From: Polytrichum commune
Lineage: Eukaryota > Streptophyta > Polytrichopsida > Polytrichales > Polytrichaceae
Direction of reading: 5' to 3'
DNA length: 64,000 bases
Assembly: GCA_950295325.1 (NCBI GenBank)
Contig: OX485807.1
Span: 26,507,666 to 26,571,665 of the forward strand
In this document: positions 42,181 through 55,318 of the stretch, piece after piece
Layout: each line of letters starts with the position of its first letter
How positions within the stretch are numbered: the stretch's first letter is position 1
The notes under the pieces: generated by a model
Database searches by the model: none
What the model was told of the DNA's origin: nothing
Seen by the model: only the letters and a program-made list of their open reading frames with translations
Position numbers and translations under genes: made by a program

Positions 42181-44400
42181 CACACTAATGGCTCTCCGAA
42201 GAACATACATGCCAGAGAAACACATAGTAGCAACTAGAGTGAGATTTGGTCATAGAGAAGCCATAATTTGCGACACAAGAAAGACAAAAGATGCAAATTT
42301 GTCTCACAACCCTAAACTTGTTGGTCACATCCTTATGCATGAGCCACAACCCAAGGTCAGGAAGCTAGATCCATGTAGCGAGAGATATCATCCAACACCC
42401 AAATCACCACAAATTCCCAACCACAATAGAAAACAAAGACATACATGCGAGGAAACAACAAGAAGCAATGTATTACACAAGAGGCAATGCTTCACACTTC
42501 AAATACACCCCCAAATTATAATAATGTTTCAAACACTATTTCTTCTCTCCTCTATCCTAACCCTAACCAAACACCCTCTCGCAAAGGCATTGCTAGCTAC
42601 CCTCTCAACACAATCATTCAACGCGTACATATGCTCCAACCTCCAAATAGTTGCACCTACAATCTTAAACACACAACATGGCGCCCAAACAAGTACTTAC
42701 AAACCCATGTAGCCTTGGTAGCATATAACATGCACACTTAACCCATCAAGCAAAAGGTATGTCTCCACCCTATCCTCACTCCTTTATCCGTTGACGGCGC
42801 ATCGATACTACCCACCACCACTCCATCAAATTCATCAAAAATGTTCATTGGTGATCACACAAATCCCTCAAACCAAGTACACTTTTACTTTCTACACCAA
42901 AAAGCATCTCTCAACATGCTCCAACTAGTCCACTCAATATCAATTTGGGCTACCATACACATCCCTACCAACTCCATGCATGCACACCTTGCAACCAAAA
43001 CATACAAAATCATTGACATCGCCAAAAAAACATCCAAGAAAATCTTGTAAAACCAAATTAGACTACCCTCCACATACTTTCCACTTCCATGCATGCACAT
43101 ATTTGCCAACAATACACACAACATAATTGACATTGCAAAAAAAAAACCCAATAAAAGCTTCCCAAACATACCCCTACCCTAAAATTAAAAAAATAAACAA
43201 ATAAACAACAACACATGCACATGCCACAATCATTCATACCCAAAAACAATCACTCCTAAACTCCACAAAAACATCAAACACAAACACAAAATGAACACTT
43301 TACCTAGTCATGCCATTGTGCTCCATACCCCCCCCCCCCAATTGAGTACCTTTACACACCATCCACGCCTATCAACACACAACCAAAACAACCATATCGC
43401 TTGAGTTTGGAAAGGACACAACTGGACTTGGCAACGCTCTCTAGCCAACATTCCCACCAACTTGCAGTTCTATATCAAACCAATACCCCTACAAAGGCTC
43501 CACCCTTAACTTCCACCAATAATCTTACCCTATCAAGCAATTCTTCAAGCAACATTACACATAACACGAGAAGGAGGACTTCAGAGCATAGAGCAAACAC
43601 CATAATGGGGTTGACAACACCAACCAACACCACTTCCGTAGGGAAGCACAAAACCATCGCACCCACCATCTTTTCATGCCAAAGATCAACACCAGACCAA
43701 GCATAGAACAAAGCAAAACCGTTGCTACATGCAGCCTAGCCATACCAGGAGCCAACACCAATGAAAACTGCCACCAACCCATTACAACCTGCTACCTACC
43801 CATGCCTCGAGTTAGTGTCAGGGTGAACACATAACCAAACGGCTATGCCAACATCCACAACCAATATGCACCAAGACCCAATGCCAAAGAGAACAAAGAA
43901 GTAGACCAACAAAGACGCCGCAAACCTGACACAAGTTCTCCACTCCAAACACTAGGGCCCTAGACTCATCGAACTACAACAAATTGAGCTTGCACTATAA
44001 TAGACTACATCTTCAACAAACCAACATCAACCTCACAAGGCCGACACGAACACCACCAAACACCTACCAAATTGCCCCCTCGCGCACACTCAAGCACGCT
44101 ACCACTGCCGCATACCCCATCAAAGGCATAACTAAGTCTCAAGCACGGGTCATACCACACTCAACCCAATACATAATTGTTAAGACAACACTACATGGAG
44201 CAAGTAAGCCTCGAGGAGCTAGATTAGCGAATTCCGACCCAATACCCAACATGTCCAACAAAATGGGGAGTCACCTCAACAACCACATAGCAAAAAAAAA
44301 AACCACCAAGAAAGAAGGAATGACAACCACCAACATAGACGACTTGAACATGAAGATCAAAAATGTCTCCCTAGCCTTGGAAAGTAGCTTTCTCTGATAT
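42181..44400. other. A/C-rich low-complexity tract
   Basis: Strong A+C bias on the + strand over ~2 kb. Open stretches in both directions (42188-42712 +, 43401-43706 +, 42885-43169 -, 43984-44397 +) reflect composition; none has a domain. A ~120-bp internal duplication lies at ~42950-43150 (ACAAAATCATTGACATCGCC versus ACAACATAATTGACATTGCA). Its G/T-rich counterpart is at ~57900-59300. Confidence 0.4.
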
Positions 44401-46869
44401 TTTATCTCTCAAAGTAGCCTCATGTGCAACCAACCATAGCTAGGCGCAACTCTTGGTACCACCAATTTAACGGGACTCATACCACCCACTATATTATATA
44501 AAAGCCCCCAGAGAGAAGACTATGCAGACACCCTAAACGTGAAGTGAAAAAAATCGGACAATGAGGAGAGCAAAGGAGCAAGTGAAAAACCTGCAAGAGC
44601 CCATTATAGCATGATGTGGAGTGGGCATAAAGAACATAAACAACGGAGATGTGGTACTTGCAGTAAAAAAACAACAACTATATTGCCCTACTTGCAATGA
44701 TCAAGCATCGTGTCTTGGTCAATGTTTCGTAGCTTAGCATGGTCAATAGGTATTCACATTTTTTACAAGTAAGCATATATACATATATATTTTCAGTGAA
44801 TATGGAGCACTAACAAGGGAGGGTGGTGGGAACTAGTGCCCAACCACGGTTGAAGGGGTTTAACTCCACTCATTAGTCTACTAAGTAGTGAAAATATTGT
44901 GAATGTGAGATTGATTAGCTCTCATATAGGTTAGCTAGTAATGGACTAATTTGGAAATGTATTGTTCATGATGGAAATAAATCACATGGAGGAATGTCCA
45001 AGACTAAGAAGCGTGGATGGATGGGAAGTAGAGGGATGAGCAAGTGGATGACTCTTATCTATGTAAAGCAAAGTAAAAGTGATATACGCATATAGATAAG
45101 GAGACTTCAATCTATGTATAAAAAGACTCGAGACTTCTAATAGTATCTTATGGATATTATGTATAGATAGGGCTTGGGGAAAGGAGAACACATGTTATGT
45201 TTTGTGTGTGTCTCTAGGCTGGGAGGTGAGCTTTCTGTCAATAATTGTTTGTTTATTGTTTTATGAACAGTTTAACGAGATACGAAGGTTAGCTACCTCA
45301 TAGGTGAGTTAATTTTCATGACCAGACAGTGCGGGCACAATATTACTAATTTGAATGGTAATCGATTCTAACCAAAGCCCTATCCGGGAAGTTCGGGCAA
45401 ACCTTTAGCGATGCACATGAAATTGACCTTGATTAACTCCGCAACTTGCATTTCCAAAAATCCTCCACCAACCATTACCGGGGGCATGTAAAGGGAGTGG
45501 GGGGGGGGAACTCATGCAGAGGTGCTCTAAAGATTAGATATATTTCTAGAGGTCTTGGTGCTTCAAAGAAGAAGAAGAAGAAGAAGAAGAAACGTGTACT
45601 TGATCTGCACAATGACATGAATGGGAGCTTGTTCCTCCTTACCTTGGTCATGTTTTTACCAAGCTTCAAGATAGGGTTACTTCCTTTCTTTCGAGGTACT
45701 TTAGAATCTATGAAAGTTGCCTGCAAGTAAGTTAAGTTAATTAGACGGCGTTCCCAAGCACTCCCCTTTTCAGAGAAAAGCTCTTACATATTCTCTCCGT
45801 AGCTTGAGTATTTTGAGGACCCCGAGACCCAAATGGCCAGGCTAGTGCTAGAGTCACGAGTGTGTCTGAGATGATAGCTGCCTCCGTCCCAGTTTACCAG
45901 TACACACACTTTGTAAGCCCTTCCTTTGTCTGGCCAGTCGCCACACTAAATTCCGTATTCACACAGTGTCACTTCCTATTTGGAGTTACACAGTGCTAAA
46001 TCTTTTTACTGTTCATGTAAGTTTTTACCAAGAAAATATACTAATGTTTTATAATGTTCAAACAGCCAATTTGAGCTTTTTTGGAAACAATTGAGGTATG
46101 CTGCAAAAATTGATAGAATTGTGTAGTTTCAAATAATAGTGATTGACACTAAATACAATACATAGTGTAGCAACCTGGGTTTAAGTTACATGCATGATGT
46201 CTAAGGTTCCCAATCACTTGCGCACGATTTTTAAGACTTGGAGTGCATGAGAGCAAATCAGTCCACACATACAGTATGATTGTCTATATATATATTCCGA
46301 TATGTAGTAGCTCGCTTCTCTTAGGATGCTAAACACATGATTAGTATGAGATGATGAATACATGAAAATGGAAACCGTAACCGTTATTTTCATAGTTTTT
46401 GGAGATCATATGAATATCTTAGTTCTTATCATATGTTGAGTTCTCATAGCCCTCTTGAACTTGTTTGTGAATCAATGTTTGTAGCTCTCTTTATGGTACT
46501 TGGAGGGCTGAAGCATGAAGTTGACACCACATTACACATAGTTTTTTGCTTGGTTGTGTTTTCAAAAACATGGTAGAAGTGAAATCCATTCGGAATGTAT
46601 GGCATTGTTAATAATAAAGTCAAACCCACAACAAAATGATAGTTTAGAAACTACACACCGCACAATTCCCAAAAATATAGTTCAGGAAGAAAACAATAAG
46701 CCCTCACTAATATATTGGGTACTTTGCTTGCACATGAGTCCAATAGTTTAGCTAACAATAGCAGGTTGGTTGTTAACTAGATGAGCTCGGTGATGGCACT
46801 TTGTGATAGATACTGGACCTTAAGCTCAATAGTCAACACAATTTGGGGGACCCATATGAACATTTAATA
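44401..46869. other. No recognisable gene
   Basis: AT-rich. It includes an (AAG)n microsatellite at ~45567-45591 and a G-run at 45501-45508. No exon-like frame. Confidence 0.4.
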
Positions 46870-47400
46870 AGCATGAGAATCTTCACTTTGATGATGAGTA
46901 AGATATTCATATGAGCTTCAACCAATACGAGGAAATTGGCTATGGACATCATTTGGATTTGCTAATCATCTCGTATTAATTATGTGTTGCATTATTTTTA
47001 AGAAGTTGGTGCAAAGATCATAACATTATTCAACCATGTGGGTTGGTTCCACTGACATTGGAATATATCAATTATATTTTGTGGGGTCCCTGAACAAAGT
47101 AGTAATATTTGTTTACTATCCATACATGCAGGCTGACACTTGGGAACTTGGGTGGAGTTATACTCCCAGCCTGCTCACAAGAATTGTTGTTCATCCCGAC
47201 ATTATTCACAAGAAGCATTATTCATAGAAATTCTATTCATGGTAGCATTGTTCATCAACAACACTGATATCATTCATACCGGCGCCAATTTCTTCCTAAT
47301 AAGTAAGTTTCTTCCCATGAAGGTAAAGATAATGGATGCCCATGTTATATGCTAAATATAGGATGGAACACAACCATACAATCAAATAGTGTTATGATAA
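46870..47400 (+). repeat. Dispersed repeat, family C copy 2
   Basis: 47005-47400 matches 12985-13320 directly. 46870-46985 matches 61140-61260 in inverted orientation (ATTTGGATTTGCTAATCATC is shared). It appears to be a larger, old repeat of unknown class. Confidence 0.45.
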
Positions 47401-48171
47401 AATTGTCCAAATAACACACGTCCACCTTAGTGTTCAGTTAAGATGAACGACCATTTAAGGTGCACGTATCTTAATGGGAAGAAAAAAAACAAAAAGAAGT
47501 GCTATAAATTAGTACAAACAATCAACAATATAACATATACTAAAATGTGTGCATGGCAAGAAACAAACTGGAGAGTATGGGTCAACTAGAACATTATTAA
47601 GCGACTATCGACCATTCCATTCAAATAACATTTCGTGATAGTGCTTCACCCGAGTTTATCATGTTGAATCATCTCAATACTATTGGTAAGAGAATAATCA
47701 TGATACAATCCCTGAATAGTATATGACTTATTCTTAACCTACCCACCCTCTAGAAGAAAGAAAGAAAGAAAGAAAGAAAGACCAACGTCAAGCAATCTGA
47801 CTTGAATTTGAGCCCATTGGCCATACCCTCCTCAAGAATCCCCTTGGTGCAGGGTGGGGTCTACTGCCTACCTTGCGGTGGGTGGGCTCTTGTTTGTAAA
47901 AATACATAAAAACAAAATGAAGTAAAATACATTGTTTTGATATCCATTTACTCTGTGTGTGTGGGAGGGGGGGGGGGATATTGGTTCTTGTTTATTGTCG
48001 AGTTTTCACTTATTAAATACTAGATATGTGAGATATTTGATGGCTATTTGGTGGATGGTTTTCATAGTTTTTTTACCCTCCATACTCATATGGGTAATGT
48101 TATGAGCTCTTTATTGGCCTTCCTTTGAATATTGAAGGATTGACCCAATTATGGATTGATATACCGTGCAA
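47401..48171. other. No recognisable gene; (AAAG)n microsatellite
   Basis: The microsatellite lies at ~47754-47780 and a G-run near 47967. Nothing coding. Confidence 0.4.
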
Positions 48172-48180
48172 CTGGGTAAC

Positions 48181-51100
48181 GGGGGAAACTAAAGTACCCC
48201 CAACGAACTTTTAGGGGGCATGTCAGATCAAAAAAACATGCTGCCCGCCCCCCTACGGATGTCACTGTTCCGTCCATCGCGAATGACACATAACACATGA
48301 AGGTGTCATTCAGGTTCGCGTCATTCTGGACATGTAATTCGTCATGCCGCAATAATCGGATCTAAGACCCTTAGATCTAGGGATTTAGATAATGGCGGCT
48401 AAGGTTGTGGCGGCCGTAAAGGCCAACCGTTAGATGTAGGTATGACTTGATCTACGGCCAAAAAGACTTGGTGGTTGGAAAGGGTAGTCCTCCGAAGGGA
48501 GTGCGGAGGCTCATTCTTTCTCTTTATCTCTCTCATTCTAGTGGTTAGGACTAGACTTCTCTCTCACACATTCTTGTGGTTAGCACGACTTTTCTCTTTG
48601 CCCCCTCTCCATGTATGTAGATGCAATTAGTTGTTGAAGAATAGGAATAGAAATGAGGGACAAAGAGGTTTATGAGCCCTATGAATGTTGAATAACATGG
48701 TTTTTGAATCCTATATATGAATGTTGAATGATAGGGTTTTGAACCCTATTGAAGAGATGTGTTATTATTTAGTTGCATTACCTTTGATATCTTAGATTAT
48801 TGGATGTTAATTAATGATCACTTAATATTTCCTTCCAGCAGTTTTTGCCTTAGTCTATACACTTTATAATGAATTACATGTCCAACTATGTCATTCAGTG
48901 TTCCAGACTAGTCATTCACTGTTTGGTTGTCTGAATAACATACACCGATGTAATTTTGGGCTAAATGACAAGTCTCGGGTTGTCTTGCTTGACCGCAAAA
49001 ACTTACTTGTCACTTCATCATTTGGCCTAAAATTACATCGGTGTTTGTTATTCAAACAACCAAACATTGAATGACTGGTCTGGAACACTGAATGACATAG
49101 ATGGATATGTAATTCATTATAAATAACGCATGAACGTTATGTGCAAATAGTTAGATCAATGAATAATAGTTCAAAAATGGTTCAGGAGAAAGATGAGTGA
49201 AGTTAACCACTAATCGTGAAGGACTGAGGGTTTTAATAGATGGTGTTGCAACATTAACCATGGTGTGTACACATCGCCTAGCAAGAGTATGTGCGCATAC
49301 CAAGAAGATCACAACACGGAACTACGGAGCCTTACACACACAAATGACAAATGAGCACCTAGTGTAACCTAACTCTCAGATATCAAATCTGATTATTGGG
49401 GCATGACGAAATACATGTCATGAATGACGCGAACCTGAATGACATCCGTCTGTGTTATGCGTCGTCCGCGATGGACGAAACAATGACATCCAAAATTACA
49501 TCAATGTTTGCTATTCAGACAACCAAACAATGAATGACTCGTCTGGAACATTGAATGACATAGATGAACATATAATTCATTATAAAGTACCACGTTCCAT
49601 ATTAAATCGTATAATCATTCATCATATTGAACACTATGTCATTCACGTTGTTATTCACTTTCTTCATATTAATGTTTTTATAGTTGTGATTTGTTCTATA
49701 CCCGATTGAAGTCCATGTAGCATTCTCTTGCATCTAACTACAACATCATGTTGCACATGACTACATAATTGATTACCTAAAGCACAAGACTTAATGACAA
49801 TGTGCCCAAATGATTTAATGGTTATATGACCATAGTGTAAATCTCTAAAGGACCTGGGATTAATATCTTCACAATCATGAATGACATCCTATTCATAAAA
49901 GATATCACAATTATAAATAATTGAACATTTGAACGTCACCCATGATTAGGATATCATTCATGATTGTGAAGATATTAATCCCAGGTCCTTTGGGGATTTC
50001 CACTATGGTCCTTCATATATTGAACACTATGTCATTTACGTTGTTATTCACATATTGTGAATTCTTGAATAGCTGACTGTTAGCATGACTGTTAGCATGT
50101 CATTAATCTTGGATGACATTCAAATGTTCAATTATTTGTAATTGTGATATCTTTCATGATAACTCTCTCAAACGCCATTGAGGCTTCTTGGAAACATTTC
50201 TCCCTAAAAAAACCCACACTTAAGCATTTCTGTCATTCACAGTCTTGTGTTTTTATATGTGTGTCATTTTTGTCATTCACAGTCTTGTGCTTTCATGTGT
50301 GTGTCATTTCCATAGGTATGATATTATCTTATAACTTGTGTGAAATTTCTACATTGAATCCATTTATTTATTCAGATTAGTACCACGTTTCATATTAAAT
50401 CATATAGTCCTTCATCATATTGAACACTATATCATTCACGTTGTTATTCACGTTCTTCATATTAATGTTTTTATAGTTGTGATTTATTTTATATCCGATT
50501 GACATGTAAGTTTTTGCGTTCAAGCAAGACAACCCGAGACTTGTCCTTTGACCCAAAATTACATCGGTGGTTGTTATTCAGATAACCAAACAGTGAATGA
50601 CTAGTCTGGAACACTGAATGACATAGATGGACATGTAATTCATTATAAAGTGTATAGACTAAGGCAAGAACTGCTGGAAGGAAATATTAAGTGATCATTA
50701 AGTAACATCCAATAACCTAAGATACCAAAGCTAATGCAACTAGATAATAACACATCTCTTCAATAGGTTTCAAAACCCTATCATTCAATATTCATAGGAT
50801 TCAAAAACCTTGTTATTCAACATTCATAGGGCTCATAAACCTCTTTGTCCCTCATTTCTATTCCTATTCTTCAACAACTAATTGCATCTACATACATGGA
50901 GAGGGGGCAAAGAGAAGAGTCGTACTAACCACAAGAATGTGTGAGAGAGAAGTCTAGTCCTAACCACTAGAATGAGAGAGAGAGAAAGAAAGAATGAGCC
51001 TCCGCGCTCCCTTCGGAGGACTACCATTTCCAACCACCAAGTCTTCTTGGCCGTAGATCAAGTCATACCTACATCTAACGGTTGGCCTTTACGGCCGCCA

Positions 51101-51331
51101 CAACCTTAGCCGCCATTATCTAAATCCCTAGATCTAAGGGTCTTAGATCCGATTATTGCGGCATGACGAATTACATGTCCAGAATGACGCGAACCTGAAT
51201 GACATCCACCTGTGTTATGCATGTGTCATTCGCGATGGACGGAAAAGTGACATCCGTGGGGGGGGGGGGCAACCTGTTTTTTTGATCTGACATGCCCCCA
51301 GAAGTTCGTTGGGGGTACTTTAGTGTCCCCC
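48181..51331. mobile_element. Mutator-like foldback element with 9-bp target duplication
   Basis: 3.15 kb with arms of about 830 bp (48181-49010 and 50508-51331) that are close inverted copies. Termini GGGGGAAACTAAAGTACCCC and GGGGTACTTTAGTGTCCCCC. A perfect 9-bp duplication CTGGGTAAC lies at 48172-48180 and 51332-51340. Long TIRs and a 9-bp duplication are typical of Mutator-like elements. The centre holds further partial copies of the arm (49020-49130, 49440-49590) and a direct pair (49586-49710, 50380-50505). No transposase frame was found. Confidence 0.85.
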
Positions 51332-51340
51332 CTGGGTAAC

Positions 51341-52007
51341 AGAAGAATGTTGTATTTAGGGAGCTAGAAATAGCTTGTCGCTAAATGGCCGCAAGGTGTA
51401 ATTGTATAAGGATATACGTGGCGAATAGGGGAGTCGCATGAAAGCTGAAAAAGGCGATAATGCAAATTGTAAAGTATAGAAATTGGCTACACTGAAGCAA
51501 TAAAATTTGCTCATTGGCGATAGTCATAATCGTTTTTACATATTATCCTTAAAATTTTATGCAAAGTGTTTAATATTTTGTTTAAACATGTCTCCTCTCA
51601 TACAGAGCCTTGGCAATGGTGGACATGGATTTTAAGAACCTCTAGTATCTTTTACACAAACTACAAACACAAACTACAAACAAAAGCCAGGATTGAATAC
51701 ACTGGCCTTTGGAATTTGGACACTTAGCAGCTTGTTGCTGACTAATTGGCAGGTCATCCAAGTGGCAAGGACTTGACTTTCAAAACATCCAAAGCTTCAA
51801 AGTTTAAACCCAATACGAATTGCAACATGCAACACTATAACACGAAGTTGCAACAATCCAAAACACTATGAAGATTGAACCCCCAATAGCAAAGCCCACA
51901 AACAATTTGGAAAGACATGTTTCCTAAGTACATGCAAAGCCTAACAATCTACACTTCACAAACCCAAACATGGCAAAGGTTGCACCGACCAACGAGGTCA
52001 ATCCATG
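51341..52007. other. No recognisable gene
   Basis: AT-rich sequence between two mobile elements. Confidence 0.4.
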
Positions 52008-52277
52008 CACTACAGTAGTAGAAAATTGTACCAAATAGCCTAATTTGTAGTCGCATAAACGACTAAAATCTTAGGAATTTGGGGGCATGTAATATACTGT
52101 TGGAAAGGTCCTAAATACACCTCTCCAACATTATACTACACGCTCAAAACTTTAAAATTGCGATCGTAAAACAAAAAACAAAAAAATGCAATCGTTTAAG
52201 GACTGCAAATCGGGCTGGTCAAAATAAATGCAATCGATGTTGGTTGCGGCTTTTTGGGGCATAGATTTCTACCAGTG
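52008..52277. mobile_element. CACTA-like MITE
   Basis: Left end CACTACAGTAGTAGAAA and right end CTACCAGTG (inverse CACTGGTAGAAA) fit CACTA termini (CACTACTAGAAA). A 3-bp duplication ATG flanks it (52005-52007, 52278-52280). The body shares GGCTGGTCAAAA and CATGTAATATAC words with 59521-59855. Confidence 0.6.
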
Positions 52278-52280
52278 ATG

Positions 52281-54148
52281 GCTACCTAGCATCATTGAGG
52301 GTATAGAATCCATTTTTTTTGATACTGTAGCAATCATGTATCGTGGATACAATAATTGCCCATACAAAGATGATAAACAAGAAAAAACCCCTTAGTCCTC
52401 AAAACAAATGCAAGCACATTCCAAGTGTTTGGTCATGATTTAGACCATTTTTAAAATAATCACCTAGACTTGAGAACTGAATTTATGGCGACATTTTGGA
52501 AGAAAAGTACTTCAGTTTTGGGGCAAAGACGGAAGTATAAGAGTTGCTTAAATGAATCAATGTCCATCATTTGTGATAATTTGAAAGGAAGCCCAAGATC
52601 CTAACATTGTTACACAATTTTAGGTTATTATCACTTTAATAATAGAGAAATTATCACAATGAAGTTGTTTGAACACATGGAGAAAATGGGTGTAGGGTAA
52701 AAATGTCAATTGTGCACAAATACAACAACCATTTTGTTATTAATGAAAATGAAAAATCAAAACCATACCACACACACTTACACACACACCTCTGTAGCCA
52801 TAAACTAATTTAGCCTAATCATGAGGATTAATGCACTCATCCACCTTGTCATGTATGAATAGGTGATGAACAATTTGTTTGAACTTGCAACGAGAGACCG
52901 GCGTCGTTGACTCCACCATGATCCAAACGACACCCATTGCATGTGGAGGCTAAACCATAAAACTTGGAGGAGAAATCACACCAAATTTCATATTCTTGCA
53001 TAACAAAATTGCATATGTTAGACTTCAAGTGGGTGAGTGCATTGAGTTGTGGATGTCAACCAGTCATGAGAATTTGGGAAAATAGTTAAATTTGCATACT
53101 CAATCGACTTTTCCTCGCCACTTCTTTGTCTAAGCTAGAGTTCCACTCGAACTAGGAATTGGCATCGTATCACGCAATGGTGATAGGATGACATTGAACA
53201 GTGAAGAGCCTCACAACTAGATGATGGTTGTTATGTCTACAAGCATGAATGGAGGCATCTAGCAATGAAATGCTGAGAGGTCAAAAAATTTACACAAGCC
53301 ATGAACAAACCCACAATGAAATCTACGTGGTCTGGAACACCTTGAAAGTATGTGAAACACCAACATGTAGATATGTAAGCATCAAGGACAACTAGTCCAA
53401 GGGTTGTTAAGGCCACAATTTGAGCAATATTTTCTCTCTACCACCTCTATATGGCACTTTATTGTTTATAGACTACCTATTTGCCAATGTGAGTGTAATG
53501 TAAACTTCCAAGGCCTCCTCCACATCCACCTCAGACTCTGCACTTTTCTTTCTGAAAATGGACACTAATTTGAACTTGAACATTCAACATCGTGATGAAA
53601 AACCTCGAGCTAAGGACTCAAACAAAATACACTCACTTAACACAAGCTCAAGACTTGAGGACCTGAAGGGCATTTGAGATGTGCTCTTGCAACTGCTTTC
53701 GAACATAAGTCCTAGAGACCTCAGCTGCACCCTTTCACAAGAAAGCCCCAAAAAACTTAGGCCAAGAAATTAAAGTCAGCCACAATAACAGAGCTTGATG
53801 TTACCCATGAAAGGCCCTTCACAGTACAACCTCCCAAATCCTACAAAATGATTTGGATCCATCACATACTTGCCACATCAGGGGAAAAAAAGAAAAAGAA
53901 AAATATGAAAATACGGTTGGATCTCGCCGGTATTACCTGTGAGCATTGAAGGAACACATCAACAATCTCATTTGTGCTCTTCTAAATAATCATCCTTCCT
54001 GTACACATTTTAGAAAACGAGTAAATGAAACTACCTCATCGACAAGCTTCAACTTGAGCTGAGCCTATCTCAGATCCTTGACGTCCTCGACATTGATATG
54101 TGTCACCCAATCCTATACATGTACACATCTATGGTCGGGGAGAACTGG
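52281..54148. other. No recognisable gene
   Basis: AT-rich, with no domain-bearing frame in either direction and no clear repeat ends. Confidence 0.4.
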
Positions 54149-54350
54149 CAGTTAGTTACAGATGAACTGGTTGAGTTTGAGAAATAACCGGTTGAAGTTC
54201 ATCAAGACTGCAGGAAAATTATCGATCATTTTAGAGGAATTTATAGAATATACCCCAATTTAAATAAAGGAAAACCGAAGGATGTCAACATGTAACCGGT
54301 TGGACTTGCAAACATTAGGATCTCAACCGATTATGCCCAAAAATCTCCCC
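54149..54350 (+). repeat. Family D repeat, second part only
   Basis: Direct match to 40350-40545 (GTTACAGATGAAC(A/T)GGTTGAG, CATGTAACCGGTTGGA(C/T)TT) without the palindromic MITE-like half. Confidence 0.6.
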
Positions 54351-55074
54351 GAGTACTGGTACACGTAATCATATGTCACTTGAGGCAACTGTTACTTTTG
54401 GTGGGAAAAAAGAAAAAAGATAAGGAGAGTTCATAACAATGGGACAAACGCTACTCTATCCTGACAATAGGTGCAATGATTCCAGATATTGGCAGAGTTA
54501 AAAGTACACAAAAAATAAGAACCACTTCATGTATTTCCATCCCACACAGCTCGATCTGGGCTAATTACATGGGGCTCATATATATACTTCCTTCGTTACA
54601 TCGTTTCCCCTTTTGGTGACCACCGACCACTGACAGCATAAGTGAGCGAAATGCCTCCTATTGACATGGGAAAATTATTATGTTCTTACATTAATGCTCT
54701 TAATGTCATAGGGGGCTGTATCTCCTGATATAAAAATCATTAAGTTTCCTCGAAATAATGCCACGTGTTGCTCCTACATCAACTGATACCACTTGACATC
54801 CCACGTGAAAACTACATTCTGAAATCCGTACCTGCTTCATATCCACTCAGTAAGTTATGGCAGATGTATCAGTAACAAAAATCATCTGGTTTCAATCAAA
54901 GGGTTGGTAGCATTCCATTAAAAAAGACTTTCCAAGAAGTACTTTAATGTGTCAAGGCAGAATAGAATTGAGTGATTCTTTGCTTCCTTTATGTGCGCAA
55001 TCCTCTACTTCATCTCTACTGTATACTTATGTTGTAGTTCATGTGTGAAACTCAAGAGAAGTTTTCCTTGGTAG

Positions 55075-55318
55075 GGTCTCATATGAAGAATATGAGAAAA
55101 ACACCAAATTGTTGAATGAGATACGAACATTGTGTGAGGCTCCACAAGTGAGGGGATTAGTTGAGTTTTATGGAGCTTTTTTATTCTCTAGATACAGTAG
55201 TGGACAACTTAGTATAGCACTTGAGTACATGGATGGTGGCTCACTTGCTGACATTGTATGCACAAAGAAGTCTATGCCTAAACAAATCCTATTGGTGATT
55301 ACTCCCAAAGTTTTGCAG
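55075..55318 (+). CDS. Isolated exon of an MKK3-like MAP kinase kinase
   Basis: A 244-bp exon with clean borders (TTGGTAG|G and TTTTGCAG|GTAAGC). It encodes EYEKNTKLLNEIRTLCEAP, then GLVEFYGAF...SGQLSIALEYMDGGSLADI and KSMPKQILLVITPKVLQ. This matches the middle of the plant MKK3 kinase domain, from the alpha-C helix Glu through the hinge to the start of helix E. MKK3 kinases act in MAPK cascades and carry an NTF2-like tail. The next expected exon (HRD and DFG motifs) is not recognised downstream, nor the glycine loop upstream. It is therefore a gene fragment, or one exon of a gene with very long introns reaching outside the window. There is no frameshift within it. Confidence 0.72.

Noticed and set aside
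42188-44397. Several 90-170 codon open frames in the A/C-rich tract
   Set aside because: Stop codons are depleted by composition on this strand. The frames overlap on both strands and show no domain or conserved start context.
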